DNA of 64,000 nucleotides from CAZUZS01 sp964624795. GTDB lineage: Bacteria; Calditrichota; Calditrichia; RBG-13-44-9. Location of the stretch: the NCBI GenBank assembly GCA_964624795.1, contig CAZUZS010000019.1, positions 1 to 64,000 of the forward strand, given 5' to 3'. A program made the translations under genes and the position numbers. The notes under the pieces were generated by a model that was not told the origin of the DNA, made no database searches, and worked only from the letters and a program-made list of their open reading frames with translations. This document shows, piece by piece, positions 8,692-18,195 of this stretch. Numbering within the stretch: position 1 is the first letter of the stretch; every line of letters starts with the position of its first letter.

Positions 8692-10079
8692 AAAATACTG
8701 ATAATATAGAGAGATATTACCTGTGGTTCAGCAACAACTGGCTGAAGGTGCTTATATGGAGTTTTGTGTTTTTTGCTATCTATGTTACAATGGTCCCATT
8801 TAGCTTTGTTTTTAATCCGCATTTTATAATCAGGCGATTCGGGCAGATCGAATGGATTCCCTTCATGGCGAAAGGGAGGTTCGCCCCGCGAAGCGATATT
8901 GTAGCCAATATTATATTCTTTATGCCGTTCGGCATCTTGTTGGCTCTCCGCAAGATATTGACGGAATATCGCAACCTTCGGGCGGGCGAATGGATTCGGA
9001 TTTTATTGCAGGGAGCGTCGTTGAGCGCTTTCGTGGAATTCCTCCAGATATTCACTTACGACAGGGAATCGTCTGTAACAGACATTCTGACCAATACAAC
9101 CGGCACACTGCTGGGAGCCTTTTTAATGCTGGCCATCTACCTGCGATTCCATGAGGAGATCAAATCGATTCTGTTCACACTTTTTGCGCGGAAACCGGAA
9201 ATGATTATGGCCGGCCTGTTTATTCTGGTAATCTATCTTGCGCAATCTGCTCCATTTACTTATTCCATTCAACCGGATTCTATTGCTCACCAGGTAGCTG
9301 CATTTCTTCGGCATCCCCTCCGGGTTGAAAATCTGTTCAACGATCTTTTATCCGGCATTATTTTGTATGGCAGTTTCACCTTTTTTTTATTTGCCGGATT
9401 GGAGCGCTATTTTTCATCATCTCTAAAAAAAATGCACTATTTCCTGGTTTTGCTGCTCTCTTTGTTTCTTCCGCTTTTTATCGAAATTTACCAGTTACTG
9501 GTTCCGGTTCGGAATCATTCGCTGGGCGATGTTTTTATTGCGCAATTAAGCGTTCTGTTCGGCGCCGCCCTGTATTGGAATTTGCGGAGAGACAACAGGA
9601 AAACCTCGCATCAAGCGGCCATTCTGAATGGCCGGCATTTTTCACTCCACATCCGGTTTTTTAAGATCATGGGATATATTTACCTGTTGTTTGTTATGTA
9701 CCGGATTCTCTTCCCGGTGGATTTTGTACCGAATATTGCCTTTTTTAAAGAGGTATTGCAAACCGATAACGTTTCCACATATTACCTGATCCGGTACCAC
9801 AGGCTGGACCTGGTGATTTCAATTGTCAGGGAAGTTTTCGCTTTTTTACCTGCCGGTTTTATTCTATCTTTGATGTGGTTTTTGAAAAAAAACCGCCAAA
9901 TTGCTTCAGGTTCTATCTGGGCCGCGGCCATTTTAATACCCTCGGTTTTCTTTTTTAGCGGCGTCCTGTTTGCCAGGCAAGATGCCAATTGGTTTGAAAT
10001 TCCGTCCGCAGCAGTTGGGATCTGGCTCGGCTTTGCCTGCTGGCAACTTTATATATTTATGTTAGGAAAACGCAATTGA
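8679..10079 (+). CDS. Tandem VanZ-like membrane protein
   Basis: 466 residues from a GTG that overlaps the preceding gene. About ten hydrophobic segments are predicted by eye. The first half has the VanZ signature: IEWIPF, then DIVANIIFFMPFGILLAL, FVEFLQIF, and SVTDILTNTTGTLLGA. A similar block follows later (FIEIYQLL with SLGDVFIAQLSVLFGAA, and a further EVFAFLPAGFILSLM), so the protein looks like duplicated VanZ modules. VanZ proteins are integral membrane proteins, one of which confers low teicoplanin resistance in enterococci. The role here is unknown and probably concerns the envelope. A single VanZ gene lies at 16471. Confidence 0.82.
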   Translation: MERIENTDNIERYYLWFSNNWLKVLIWSFVFFAIYVTMVPFSFVFNPHFIIRRFGQIEWIPFMAKGRFAPRSDIVANIIFFMPFGILLALRKILTEYRNLRAGEWIRILLQGASLSAFVEFLQIFTYDRESSVTDILTNTTGTLLGAFLMLAIYLRFHEEIKSILFTLFARKPEMIMAGLFILVIYLAQSAPFTYSIQPDSIAHQVAAFLRHPLRVENLFNDLLSGIILYGSFTFFLFAGLERYFSSSLKKMHYFLVLLLSLFLPLFIEIYQLLVPVRNHSLGDVFIAQLSVLFGAALYWNLRRDNRKTSHQAAILNGRHFSLHIRFFKIMGYIYLLFVMYRILFPVDFVPNIAFFKEVLQTDNVSTYYLIRYHRLDLVISIVREVFAFLPAGFILSLMWFLKKNRQIASGSIWAAAILIPSVFFFSGVLFARQDANWFEIPSAAVGIWLGFACWQLYIFMLGKRN

Positions 10080-11155
10080 TCGGTAGTAAATATTATTGGC
10101 TGCAAATGATTTTGTTCGTGGTTATTGCATTATCCTCTTGTGCTTCCAAAAAACCGGCTGTTCAGCGAACCGAGCCGAATGCGCCTGCCTTTTCATATTT
10201 TTATCGCGCCCTTACTTCAATCGAGTCGGCGAAATACAGCGAGGCACTGGCACTGCTGGACACCGCTATCGTTATGCGTCCGGGGTTTGCGCAATTTTAT
10301 TACGTGCGCGGACAGGTATTTGAGCTGATGAACAAACCGGATTCTGCCATAATCGCGTATGAAACTGCCCTGAAATTCAAGTCACATTTCCCGGAAGTGT
10401 GGAAGCGGTTGGGCGATCTGTGTTTACGCGTAGGTAAGTATCGCGAAGCGGTGCTGGTATTGAAGGATTTGACCAGTTACCAGCCGGACTCTCTGGAATT
10501 TACACTGATGCTGGCGGACGCTTATCAAAATGCGGGGCAGTCCAGGTTGGCGCTGGATCGGATCAAATATTATCAGCAGCATGGTGGAAATTCTCCCGAA
10601 ACAGACCGAATTGAAGGGCTGGCGTATTTCAACGATGAGGATTATCAAAAAGCTATCGGACATTTGGAAAAATATATCAAAATAGAGAGCAACGATGCCA
10701 GGGCCCAGAAAATGCTGGGAATTGCCTGCATAAAAACCGGCTTGTTGGAACAGGGCATCTCGCATCTGAACATCGCCTTAGCACTGGATCCCAACGATGC
10801 CGAAATTTACCTTTACCGGGCCATTTATTTTATCAACCGCGGCAAGTTCCAGAGCGGGCAGGATCAACTGACCTTTGCCCTGAACCTGGATTCAACAAAT
10901 TCCCAAATTCTGGCCGAAAGGGGAAAGTTTGATCTGAGCCAGGGGGATACGGCCAGCGCCAGGCAAAATTATTTGCGGGCGTTAAAACACAATCCCCACT
11001 GCTGGGAATGTTACCGGGCATTAGGCATAATATCGGATAATAGTGGAGAAACGGCGCAGGCATTGTATTATCTCGAGCAGTATCTGAACAATATTTACAC
11101 CAGGGATCCGGAAGTAGAAAACCGGATCGAAAAACTGCGGCAAAGTCAGCGGTAG
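10076..11155 (+). CDS. TPR-repeat lipoprotein
   Basis: 359 residues from a TTG that overlaps the previous stop codon (TTGA). The N-terminus KYYWLQMILFVVIALSSC is a lipoprotein signal with Cys22 as the lipidated residue. Starting at the ATG 10106 would remove the positively charged n-region, so the TTG is preferred. The mature part is a chain of tetratricopeptide repeats (for example SAKYSEALALLDTAIVMRP, KPDSAIIAYETALKFK, EDYQKAIGHLEKYIKI), about eight to nine in all. TPR lipoproteins scaffold protein complexes at the periplasmic face of a membrane. Partners are unknown. Probable last gene of the run starting at 6570. Confidence 0.85.
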   Translation: MIGSKYYWLQMILFVVIALSSCASKKPAVQRTEPNAPAFSYFYRALTSIESAKYSEALALLDTAIVMRPGFAQFYYVRGQVFELMNKPDSAIIAYETALKFKSHFPEVWKRLGDLCLRVGKYREAVLVLKDLTSYQPDSLEFTLMLADAYQNAGQSRLALDRIKYYQQHGGNSPETDRIEGLAYFNDEDYQKAIGHLEKYIKIESNDARAQKMLGIACIKTGLLEQGISHLNIALALDPNDAEIYLYRAIYFINRGKFQSGQDQLTFALNLDSTNSQILAERGKFDLSQGDTASARQNYLRALKHNPHCWECYRALGIISDNSGETAQALYYLEQYLNNIYTRDPEVENRIEKLRQSQR

Positions 11156-11381
11156 TAAATCTACGGCCCAATGGTGGTGGTTTCGTGGCTCAAATTTTTT
11201 GGCTGTTGATCCGGGGGCGGTCTGTTCGCCGCACAGGATTACTCCAGAGAAATGTTGAATAACAACAGACCACATTAATGTTTAAGGAAAATAAATCTTC
11301 TGAGAAAATAAAATGCCGTTTCCTTCCCGAAGGGAACAGTAAAACCGGATTGAATGGCAGTCTACACATGGGGAGTGAACA

Positions 11382-12074
11382 ATGCGATTGAGATTATTTG
11401 GATTTGCCTGGACTATTTTAATTTTGGTGTCTGCCACGGTTGCGGATGAGACCCACCCACTCGGAAATCTCAGTATATCAATCGATAATGGGCCGGCTGA
11501 AGCCTTTCCAATCCTGAACGCTCTTCTTTCGAGAAATGTGAGCGTTGGCTACGATTCAACGGTAATGGTTGAGAGTAAAGAATCGAGGGAAATACTATTT
11601 TACCCCGAAATCAGGAAGGGGAATAAAAACGTCCTGGAAATTGTGGCCGGAACCAGGAGCAAAAAATCTGAGAATTTCTACGACCTGTATATAAATCTTG
11701 GTGATACCATTCCCGATTCCGTCAAATATGTGAATCAGCAGGGTGACGTTTTTCTCACTTACAACGGGATTGCGAGAGCGAGCCGGCCGCAGAGTGAAAA
11801 TATAAATGGGGTGGTCCGTTTCGAGGGTGGCAAAAAGGAGGAGCGGGCGGCCGGAGATATCGATTTGCGTTTTACCATGCCGCCCTTTGTGATCGATTCC
11901 CTTGCCCACGATTTTCATATTGAAGGCAACTTCAGGGTGGCGGTTGGCGAGTACCGAAAGCTGAGCCTGGCTTCCGCCACTACCAATGAGCAATTGAAAA
12001 AGAAATACCGCAAGAACATTTACCTGGCGGTGATTGCCACGATATTTGTTTTGGCTATTTTTGGATTGAAATGA
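11382..12074 (+). CDS. Hypothetical exported or membrane protein
   Basis: 230 residues, not recognised. It begins with a signal-peptide-like segment (MRLRLFGFAWTILILVSA) and ends with one hydrophobic helix (IYLAVIATIFVLAIFGL). The middle looks like beta-rich extracytoplasmic sequence with a short conserved-looking segment DIDLRFTMPPF. Basic residues (KKKYRKN) sit just before the final helix, which is unusual if that side is periplasmic. A GGGGAG Shine-Dalgarno precedes the ATG. The stop codon overlaps the dinB start (ATGA), so the two are probably co-transcribed. Confidence 0.7.
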   Translation: MRLRLFGFAWTILILVSATVADETHPLGNLSISIDNGPAEAFPILNALLSRNVSVGYDSTVMVESKESREILFYPEIRKGNKNVLEIVAGTRSKKSENFYDLYINLGDTIPDSVKYVNQQGDVFLTYNGIARASRPQSENINGVVRFEGGKKEERAAGDIDLRFTMPPFVIDSLAHDFHIEGNFRVAVGEYRKLSLASATTNEQLKKKYRKNIYLAVIATIFVLAIFGLK

Positions 12075-13288
12075 TGAGCGGCGATTGGAAAAAGATTATT
12101 TTGCATGTGGATATGGATGCTTTCTTTGCATCCGTCGAACAGCTTCTGCACCCGGAATGGCGAGGCAAACCGGTCATCGTTGGCGCCGATCCGCGGGGTG
12201 GGAAAGGTCGTGGTGTGGTTTCGGCAGCATCCTATGAAGCGCGAAAATACGGTGTCCACTCCGCTATGCCCATAGGCCAGGCGTACCGCCGCTGCCCCAA
12301 TGGAGTATATGCCCCGCCGCATGGCCATGTTTACCAGGAATATTCCAAAAAAGTCTTTGCCGTTTTAGACAGATTTTCGCCGCTAATCGAACCGCTGAGC
12401 ATCGATGAAGCTTTCATGGACATGACCGGCAGCCTGCACTTATTTGGTGATCTTGAGATCCTGGGGAACAGGCTCAAAGCTGAAATCCGCGAAACAACCG
12501 GCTTGAATGCTTCGGTGGGAATTGCCCCCAGCAAAAGCGTGGCAAAAATCGCCTCGGATTTCTGCAAGCCGGATGGACTCCTGATTGTGCAGCCCGCCAA
12601 AGTGCAGCAATTTCTGAATCCGTTGCCCGTTACCCGCTTATGGGGAATCGGGAAGAAAATGTGCGACGAATTGAATAAGATCGGTATTCGAACTGTTTCG
12701 CAGCTTGTCGAATATCCCCTGGATGTTCTGAAACAGAAGTTTGGCAAGATGGGCGAGCACATTTATCGAATGGCGCGAGGCGACGATCCGCGCGATGTTG
12801 TTGCGGTTGAAGATGCGAAATCGGTAAGCAATGAGGTTACTTTTGACACTGACCAAACCGATTTTGAGGTAATCCGTAACACGGTCTTCTACCTTTCCGA
12901 GAAAGTAGCCGGCAGACTACGCCGGGCAGCCATCCGCGGCCACACAGTTCATTTAAAGATCCGTTTCGAGGATTTCAAAACTTTTACGCGCAGCCACAGC
13001 CAGAAAGACCCGGTCAATCTGACCAAGGACATTTTTCGCATTGCAGAATACCTGCTTTCGGAATTCAATCCCCCGGAGTATGCAGTTCGCCTGCTGGGGG
13101 TGGGCGTTTCCAACCTGGAAAAAGAGCAGGGAACGCAGCTCAGCTTATGGGATGCGGAGGATCAGAAAAAATTAAAGCTGGAACAGGCGATGGACAGCAT
13201 TCAGGATAAATTTGGAAAAGATGCTATTCGCCATGCCCAGTCGCTGGAAGGGCGAAAACCGGTGGATTTGCCCCGGGATGAAAAATAG
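12071..13288 (+). CDS. dinB: DNA polymerase IV (Y family)
   Basis: 405 residues. It is an error-prone translesion polymerase. Diagnostic motifs are HVDMDAFFASVEQ (first catalytic Asp), the steric residues SYEARKYGV, SIDEAFMDMTG (catalytic Asp-Glu), and VGIAPSKSVAKIASD. Helix-hairpin-helix and little-finger regions follow. Near the C-terminus TQLSLWD fits a beta-clamp binding peptide (QLxLF-type), as expected for a clamp-tethered polymerase. It starts at ATG 12071 or at the adjacent ATG 12074, overlapping the upstream stop. No LexA-type box was recognised upstream. Confidence 0.95.
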   Translation: MMSGDWKKIILHVDMDAFFASVEQLLHPEWRGKPVIVGADPRGGKGRGVVSAASYEARKYGVHSAMPIGQAYRRCPNGVYAPPHGHVYQEYSKKVFAVLDRFSPLIEPLSIDEAFMDMTGSLHLFGDLEILGNRLKAEIRETTGLNASVGIAPSKSVAKIASDFCKPDGLLIVQPAKVQQFLNPLPVTRLWGIGKKMCDELNKIGIRTVSQLVEYPLDVLKQKFGKMGEHIYRMARGDDPRDVVAVEDAKSVSNEVTFDTDQTDFEVIRNTVFYLSEKVAGRLRRAAIRGHTVHLKIRFEDFKTFTRSHSQKDPVNLTKDIFRIAEYLLSEFNPPEYAVRLLGVGVSNLEKEQGTQLSLWDAEDQKKLKLEQAMDSIQDKFGKDAIRHAQSLEGRKPVDLPRDEK

Positions 13289-13319
13289 CCGAATTTGGTT
13301 GCTGATCTTCTAGCTTCCA

Positions 13320-13420
13320 TTTTCACCGAATCAAATTCCTTTTCATAATCTTAATCTTGATCGTACTCCTAATTATAATCGAAAAGCCGAATTACAATCA
13401 TGATTAGGATTACAAATACG
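13320..13420. repeat. Degenerate GATTAnnATTA repeat tract
   Basis: Between dinB and the M1 peptidase there are imperfect copies of a roughly 6-8 base motif (AATCTTAATC, TAATTATAATC, then ATTACAATCATGATTAGGATTACAAA). The first half is on one strand and the second half reads as its approximate inverse. A shorter relative is at 2189-2213. No coding potential is seen. Confidence 0.45.
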
Positions 13421-13513
13421 AAATTGCGGTGGGGATAAATATTACAATTTGGAAAAACTCGCTCTACTGTCTAATTTACCTGACTTGATTAGGTAAGAAG
13501 TTGGGATACAAGG

Positions 13514-16456
13514 ATGAAATTTGGGATACTGGCGATAGCGGTATTGTGCATCTGCGCCTCAAATGGATTGACCTATTTTCAGCAGCATGTGAACTATAAG
13601 ATTCGGGTTAAGCTGATTCCGGAATTGAATCGCCTGGAAGGCGAACAGAAAATGGTTTACCTGAACAATTCCCCCGACACACTGCGCTACATCTATTTTC
13701 ATCTTTACATGAATCGTTTTCGACGCACAGCCGAGTCCGATAGCATCCCAGCAAAAAATGCGGGATATATCGAGATTATCTCGGTGAAAGACAGTCTGGA
13801 TCGGGAATTACAGTTTCAAACGGATGGCACGGTTATGAAATTGGAGCTTCCACTGGCGTTGGCGCCGGGTGACTCGCAGGAGTTTTTTTTCCGTTTCAAC
13901 ACCATTTTGCCACCTGCCGGCGAACGCTTCGGTTATTATGGCGATCACTTCGATGTTGGTAACTGGTACCCGGTTCCGGCAGTTTACGATGAGCGCGGCT
14001 GGCATGCCGACCAGCATGTGGATGGAGAATTCTACCAGGAATGGGGGAGTTTTTGGGTGGATGTCACCGTGCCGAACGGATTTGTGGTGGGCGCAACCGG
14101 AGCCCTGCTGAATCCGGAGGCGTTGCCGGATTCGGTGAGCTTCGCAAAACGCCGCACCGATTATTGGAACTTCCCCGATTCCACGCCGGTCACCTACCGG
14201 TTTCATGCGCCCCGCGTTCACGATTTCGCCTGGACGGCGGACCCGGAGTTCGTGCTGCGCCATGTGGACGTTAATGGGATAGACATCCAATTTTTTATCC
14301 TGTCCTATCGTATGAAGGACTGGGAGTCGCAATTGCCGGTGGCGAAAAAGGCGGTGGAGTTGTTCGAGCAGAAAGTTGGCCCCTACCCGTACCCTTCACT
14401 CGCGGTTGTAGATGGTTTTATTAAGGCTGGCGGCATCGAATACCCAAACCTGGTTATCATCAACGATCTCATCTACGATCCGCGGGACTTGAGCGCAACC
14501 ATCATTCACGAAATCGCCCACCAGTGGTTTTACGGGTTGCTGGCGAATAACCAAACCCGCTACGGCTGGATGGATGAAGGATTTGCCACCTATTTCGAAA
14601 ACTTGGGAATGGAAAAAGTTTTTGGGGACAAACCGCTTTATATTGATTCTCCTTCCGGCTTCTGGGGAAAGTATTTTGGCTATTCCGAGGATGTGCGGGA
14701 GACTGATTTTCTGACCTACCTGGCATATATTCGAACCGGCCAAGAGGAGCGGATAAACCTGAATTTCGACTGGTTTCAGTACAATCCGTATATTCCTTAC
14801 TATCAAAAAATGAGCCTGGTCATCTCCCAGCTAAAGCTGGTACTGGGGGATTCGCTATTCTGGAAAGGGATGCATCAATATTACGATACCTGGCGATTCC
14901 GTCATCCCTACCCGGAAGACCTGTTCCGGGTCTTCGGGGTAGCCGGCGGGCAAAATTTGAGTTGGTTTTTTGAGGAATGGCTCAACACCATCTGGCACTG
15001 CGATTACGCGGTTGGCGGATTTGGCGGAACTTGGGAAAAACAAAATGACCGCCGCATTTTTGATGCGCACTTAAAATTCAAACGGAACCAGCCGGTGGTT
15101 ATGCCGCTGGATTTTCGTCTCTTTCTTGCCGATGGATCGACCCGGGACTACCGGGTGCCGGTGGCAGGCGGAACCAATTTTATTGCCGGTCAGGATACCG
15201 GCATCTCGCCCTGGAAATTCTATGAAAAAGAAAAGCAGGTGCGGCTCCGGCTGCCTGCAAAAATTAAAAGGGTGCTTATTGATCCTGAAAATCGCTTGCT
15301 GGACGTCAATCCTTTCAACAACGACTCCCGTCGATTCCCCCGGATTTACTGGTACTGGCTGCACCGGCAGTATCTCTATCCCCGGACCGACGGTTACACT
15401 GCTACGGTTTTCCCTTTTATATTTTACAACCGTGAAGATGGGATACAACTGGGCGTAAGAACGCGTGGGAATTACATCTACCCGGACTTCCAGCACCGTT
15501 CGGAAATACTTTTCGGCATTCGCTCCCGCCACCCGGATATCGATCTCTGGTTCGAACATCCTTTGTATATACTGAATCCACAGTTACATTTTGTTGCCCG
15601 TGCTTACAATTCCGGTGGGCGGCGTGGCGGCGGAACATGGCTGCAATGGACCGCTCCTCCGCAAATCAAGGATTTGAAATTTACTGTCGGCTGGCAATTT
15701 CGGCACATTTATGAAGATGCGTATTTTCCATTTGTCCCCGGCAAAGGGAATATCAGCTATCTGGAAGGCACAGTGAGCCGGGCGCACTGGAAATCCGGCT
15801 ACCAGCCGTTTGGCTGGGAAGCGGCGCTGCACGGCGAAAATGCGTTCTTGGGAAGCGATTACACCTTCAATCTTTGGACTGCTGAAGCGAGCTTTCGGGT
15901 TCCCCTGGTTTTTTATCAAAAATTGACTGGCCGATTTTTCTCCGGCGCTGTTTACGGGGATGTTCCCGTGCAGAAAGAATTGCGAACCGGCGGCGCCAGC
16001 GGATACGATCTTTTTCTCAATCCGTACACGCGTTCGATTGGGACGCTTCCTGCTGACTGGTGGCACAACGGGCATGTTTTCATTCCCGGCGGGGGAAATA
16101 TGCGGGTATTTGCCGATGCCTGGGAACCACAGGGGCGTTCGCTGGTAAGCGGAACGGTGGCGGTGACTTTGGGAAACCCCTTGAATTTGTCGCTACACTA
16201 TGTGCCCTATATTTCCGACATCGCTATATCGGGCTTTACGGATTGGGTTTCAACAGCAAATAACTGGGGCGATTTCAGGCGGTTTTACGGCGAGGCTGGC
16301 GCGACAATTTCCATAACCCGCCTTCCTTTCCCGTTCCATTATTTTGATATTGATGAGATCCACTTTGATTTTCCTTTTTGGGTCAATAGAAATGTGGATC
16401 AAGAAAAATTTAAATTTCGTTGGTCAATAAGAGTGGATTTCAGGAGTTTTTATTAG
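13514..16456 (+). CDS. M1 metallopeptidase with C-terminal barrel-like domain
   Basis: 980 residues with a signal peptide (MKFGILAIAVLCICAS). The M1 aminopeptidase core shows the exopeptidase-like GGIEYPN motif and the zinc site HEIAH (His332, Glu333, His336) with Glu355 in MDEGFATYFE, the correct HEXXH-18-E spacing. The core ends near residue 600. The remaining 370 residues are not a usual M1 C-terminal domain. They alternate aromatic and polar residues in strand-like stretches (for example FPFIFYNREDGIQLGVRTR, RSEILFGIRSRHPDIDLWF) and end in FRSFY, as expected of an outer-membrane beta-barrel with a C-terminal aromatic. I infer a peptidase anchored in the outer membrane. Confidence 0.88.
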   Translation: MKFGILAIAVLCICASNGLTYFQQHVNYKIRVKLIPELNRLEGEQKMVYLNNSPDTLRYIYFHLYMNRFRRTAESDSIPAKNAGYIEIISVKDSLDRELQFQTDGTVMKLELPLALAPGDSQEFFFRFNTILPPAGERFGYYGDHFDVGNWYPVPAVYDERGWHADQHVDGEFYQEWGSFWVDVTVPNGFVVGATGALLNPEALPDSVSFAKRRTDYWNFPDSTPVTYRFHAPRVHDFAWTADPEFVLRHVDVNGIDIQFFILSYRMKDWESQLPVAKKAVELFEQKVGPYPYPSLAVVDGFIKAGGIEYPNLVIINDLIYDPRDLSATIIHEIAHQWFYGLLANNQTRYGWMDEGFATYFENLGMEKVFGDKPLYIDSPSGFWGKYFGYSEDVRETDFLTYLAYIRTGQEERINLNFDWFQYNPYIPYYQKMSLVISQLKLVLGDSLFWKGMHQYYDTWRFRHPYPEDLFRVFGVAGGQNLSWFFEEWLNTIWHCDYAVGGFGGTWEKQNDRRIFDAHLKFKRNQPVVMPLDFRLFLADGSTRDYRVPVAGGTNFIAGQDTGISPWKFYEKEKQVRLRLPAKIKRVLIDPENRLLDVNPFNNDSRRFPRIYWYWLHRQYLYPRTDGYTATVFPFIFYNREDGIQLGVRTRGNYIYPDFQHRSEILFGIRSRHPDIDLWFEHPLYILNPQLHFVARAYNSGGRRGGGTWLQWTAPPQIKDLKFTVGWQFRHIYEDAYFPFVPGKGNISYLEGTVSRAHWKSGYQPFGWEAALHGENAFLGSDYTFNLWTAEASFRVPLVFYQKLTGRFFSGAVYGDVPVQKELRTGGASGYDLFLNPYTRSIGTLPADWWHNGHVFIPGGGNMRVFADAWEPQGRSLVSGTVAVTLGNPLNLSLHYVPYISDIAISGFTDWVSTANNWGDFRRFYGEAGATISITRLPFPFHYFDIDEIHFDFPFWVNRNVDQEKFKFRWSIRVDFRSFY

Positions 16457-16470
16457 TGAGAAGAAAATCG

Positions 16471-16905
16471 ATGCTGAAAAACAGTTTCATCCGCTATCAG
16501 GTTCCGGCGTTGCTCTGGACGGTGCTAATATTTGTGTTGTCCTCGATTCCAAATCTGTCCGGTCCCGATCTCGGATTCCGGTTACAGGACAAATTCTATC
16601 ATTTTATGTTTTATTCGTTTTACGGGCTGCTGCTCGCCCGCGCATTTTTTTACCAGCAACGGTTTCGCCGGTTAAGCAGGTATTTTTTGGTGCTCGCGAT
16701 TTTTTGCGGAATGCTGTATGGAATGAGTGATGAAATCCATCAGCATTATGTGCCCGGGCGACAAATGGATGTCTGGGACTTTGCCGCTGATTCTTTAGGG
16801 ATTTTGGCCGGCGCATTCGCTTTTTATGTGTGGCATTATCTGAAAAAAGTGTCAGGTTTCCAAACCGCCTCCCCGGAATCCGGCATGCCGCCTGCTGAAG
16901 ATTAA
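16471..16905 (+). CDS. VanZ-family membrane protein
   Basis: 144 residues with four hydrophobic segments. The VanZ signature is intact: PALLWTVLIFVLSSIPN, DKFYHFMFYSFYGLLLAR, YGMSDEIHQHYVPGRQMDVWDFAADSLGILAG. The ATG at 16471 is chosen because GAGAAG (16457-16462) lies about eight bases upstream and family members start there. A GTG at 16456 overlapping the upstream stop (TAGTG) is an alternative. Function is unknown; it probably follows the M1 gene in one transcript. Confidence 0.82.
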   Translation: MLKNSFIRYQVPALLWTVLIFVLSSIPNLSGPDLGFRLQDKFYHFMFYSFYGLLLARAFFYQQRFRRLSRYFLVLAIFCGMLYGMSDEIHQHYVPGRQMDVWDFAADSLGILAGAFAFYVWHYLKKVSGFQTASPESGMPPAED

Positions 16906-16984
16906 AAATGAGATGTACCATATATCCTAAATTGGACATCGAATTAATTTATTTTCGTAATTAAACAAGTGAGAGGAATAGATT

Positions 16985-18058
16985 ATGTCCGAGGTAAGCA
17001 AAGAAAAAATTAGGGAGATTTTGTCGGAAATTAACTACCCGGGATTCACACGGGACATCGTCTCGTTTGGCGTTGTCCAGGATGTCGAAGTGGAAGGCTC
17101 GCGTGTTACCGTGACCCTGAAGTTTACGACAAAGAGCGATGAGACCCGGAATGAGATTTTGGCTGGTGTAAGGCAAATATTAAATGACAAGATTCCCCAG
17201 CACGAAATTTCTATTGTAGAAAGCTCCGGCGAGACCAAATCGCATGACCGGCAAACAGCCGCAGGCGGCGATCCATGGGCAGGGCGAGCCCCGATCCCGG
17301 GAATCAAGAATATTTTGGCAATAGCATCCGGAAAAGGCGGGGTGGGAAAATCCACCGTTAGCACAAATTTGGCTATCGCTTTGGCGCAGAAGGGGTATAA
17401 GATTGGACTCATGGACAGCGATATTTATGGTCCCAGCGTGCATATCATGATGGGCGTAACAGAGCGCCCGATGGTAACCGAGGACCAGAAGATTATTCCC
17501 ATGGAGAAATTCGGGATCAGAATGATGTCCATGGGATTTCTGGTTGACGACGATGCGCCGCTCATCTGGCGTGGCCCCATTGTGATGAAGGCGGTTGAGC
17601 AATTTTTGCGGGATGTGGTGTGGGGCGAACTGGACATGTTGGTCATTGATCTGCCGCCCGGCACCGGAGACGCCCAATTAACGCTGGTTCAGAAAACGCC
17701 GCTGACCGGGGCGGTTATCGTCACTACGCCGCAGGAAGTTGCACTGGTTGATGCCCGCCGCGGGCTGAAAATGTTCCAGAAAGTGAATACCAAAGTCCTG
17801 GGTATTGTGGAAAACATGAGTTACTTCGTCTGCCCGCATTGTGGAGAAAAATCGCAGATATTTGGCGAGGACGGTGGCAGTCGCTCGGCTAAGGAATTGG
17901 ATATTCCTTTACTGGGACAAATTCCCATTGAGCCGGAAGTTACCGAAGCCGGCGACAGCGGAGTGCCGATTGTGGCCCGAAATCCGAAATCCGCGTCGGC
18001 CAAAGAATTCCTGGCTATCGCCGAGAAAATCCTTCAGGACAATGCGCTGCTCTTATAG
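16985..18058 (+). CDS. mrp: Mrp/ApbC iron-sulfur cluster carrier
   Basis: 357 residues. The N-terminal 90 form a DUF59/MIP18 domain. A P-loop ATPase of the ParA/MinD class follows, with the deviant Walker A GKGGVGKS (116-123). DMLVIDLPPGTGDAQLTL is typical of Mrp, and the CPHC motif (YFVCPHCGEKS) coordinates the bridging Fe-S cluster in a dimer. The protein carries Fe-S clusters to apo-proteins in the cytoplasm. The Shine-Dalgarno GAGAGGAA is well placed. The gene faces rpsT across a shared terminator. Confidence 0.95.
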   Translation: MSEVSKEKIREILSEINYPGFTRDIVSFGVVQDVEVEGSRVTVTLKFTTKSDETRNEILAGVRQILNDKIPQHEISIVESSGETKSHDRQTAAGGDPWAGRAPIPGIKNILAIASGKGGVGKSTVSTNLAIALAQKGYKIGLMDSDIYGPSVHIMMGVTERPMVTEDQKIIPMEKFGIRMMSMGFLVDDDAPLIWRGPIVMKAVEQFLRDVVWGELDMLVIDLPPGTGDAQLTLVQKTPLTGAVIVTTPQEVALVDARRGLKMFQKVNTKVLGIVENMSYFVCPHCGEKSQIFGEDGGSRSAKELDIPLLGQIPIEPEVTEAGDSGVPIVARNPKSASAKEFLAIAEKILQDNALLL

Positions 18059-18126
18059 TGAATGTATGGCAGTTTCGGAAGCGGCAAGCGGATAGTTGAA
18101 GGAGATGGAATCTGAACAAAATAGAA

Positions 18127-18172
18127 GAAACCGCACGCTTTAGGTGGGTGGGATGGGCGTGCGGTTTCTTTT
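18127..18172. terminator. Bidirectional terminator between mrp and rpsT
   Basis: A perfect 12-bp stem, GAAACCGCACGC/GCGTGCGGTTTC, with an 18-base loop. A TTTT run follows on the plus strand and TTCTATTTT on the minus strand. It serves the convergent genes on both sides. Confidence 0.85.
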
Positions 18173-18195
18173 GGGTTGAGGAGGGAATTACTAAT

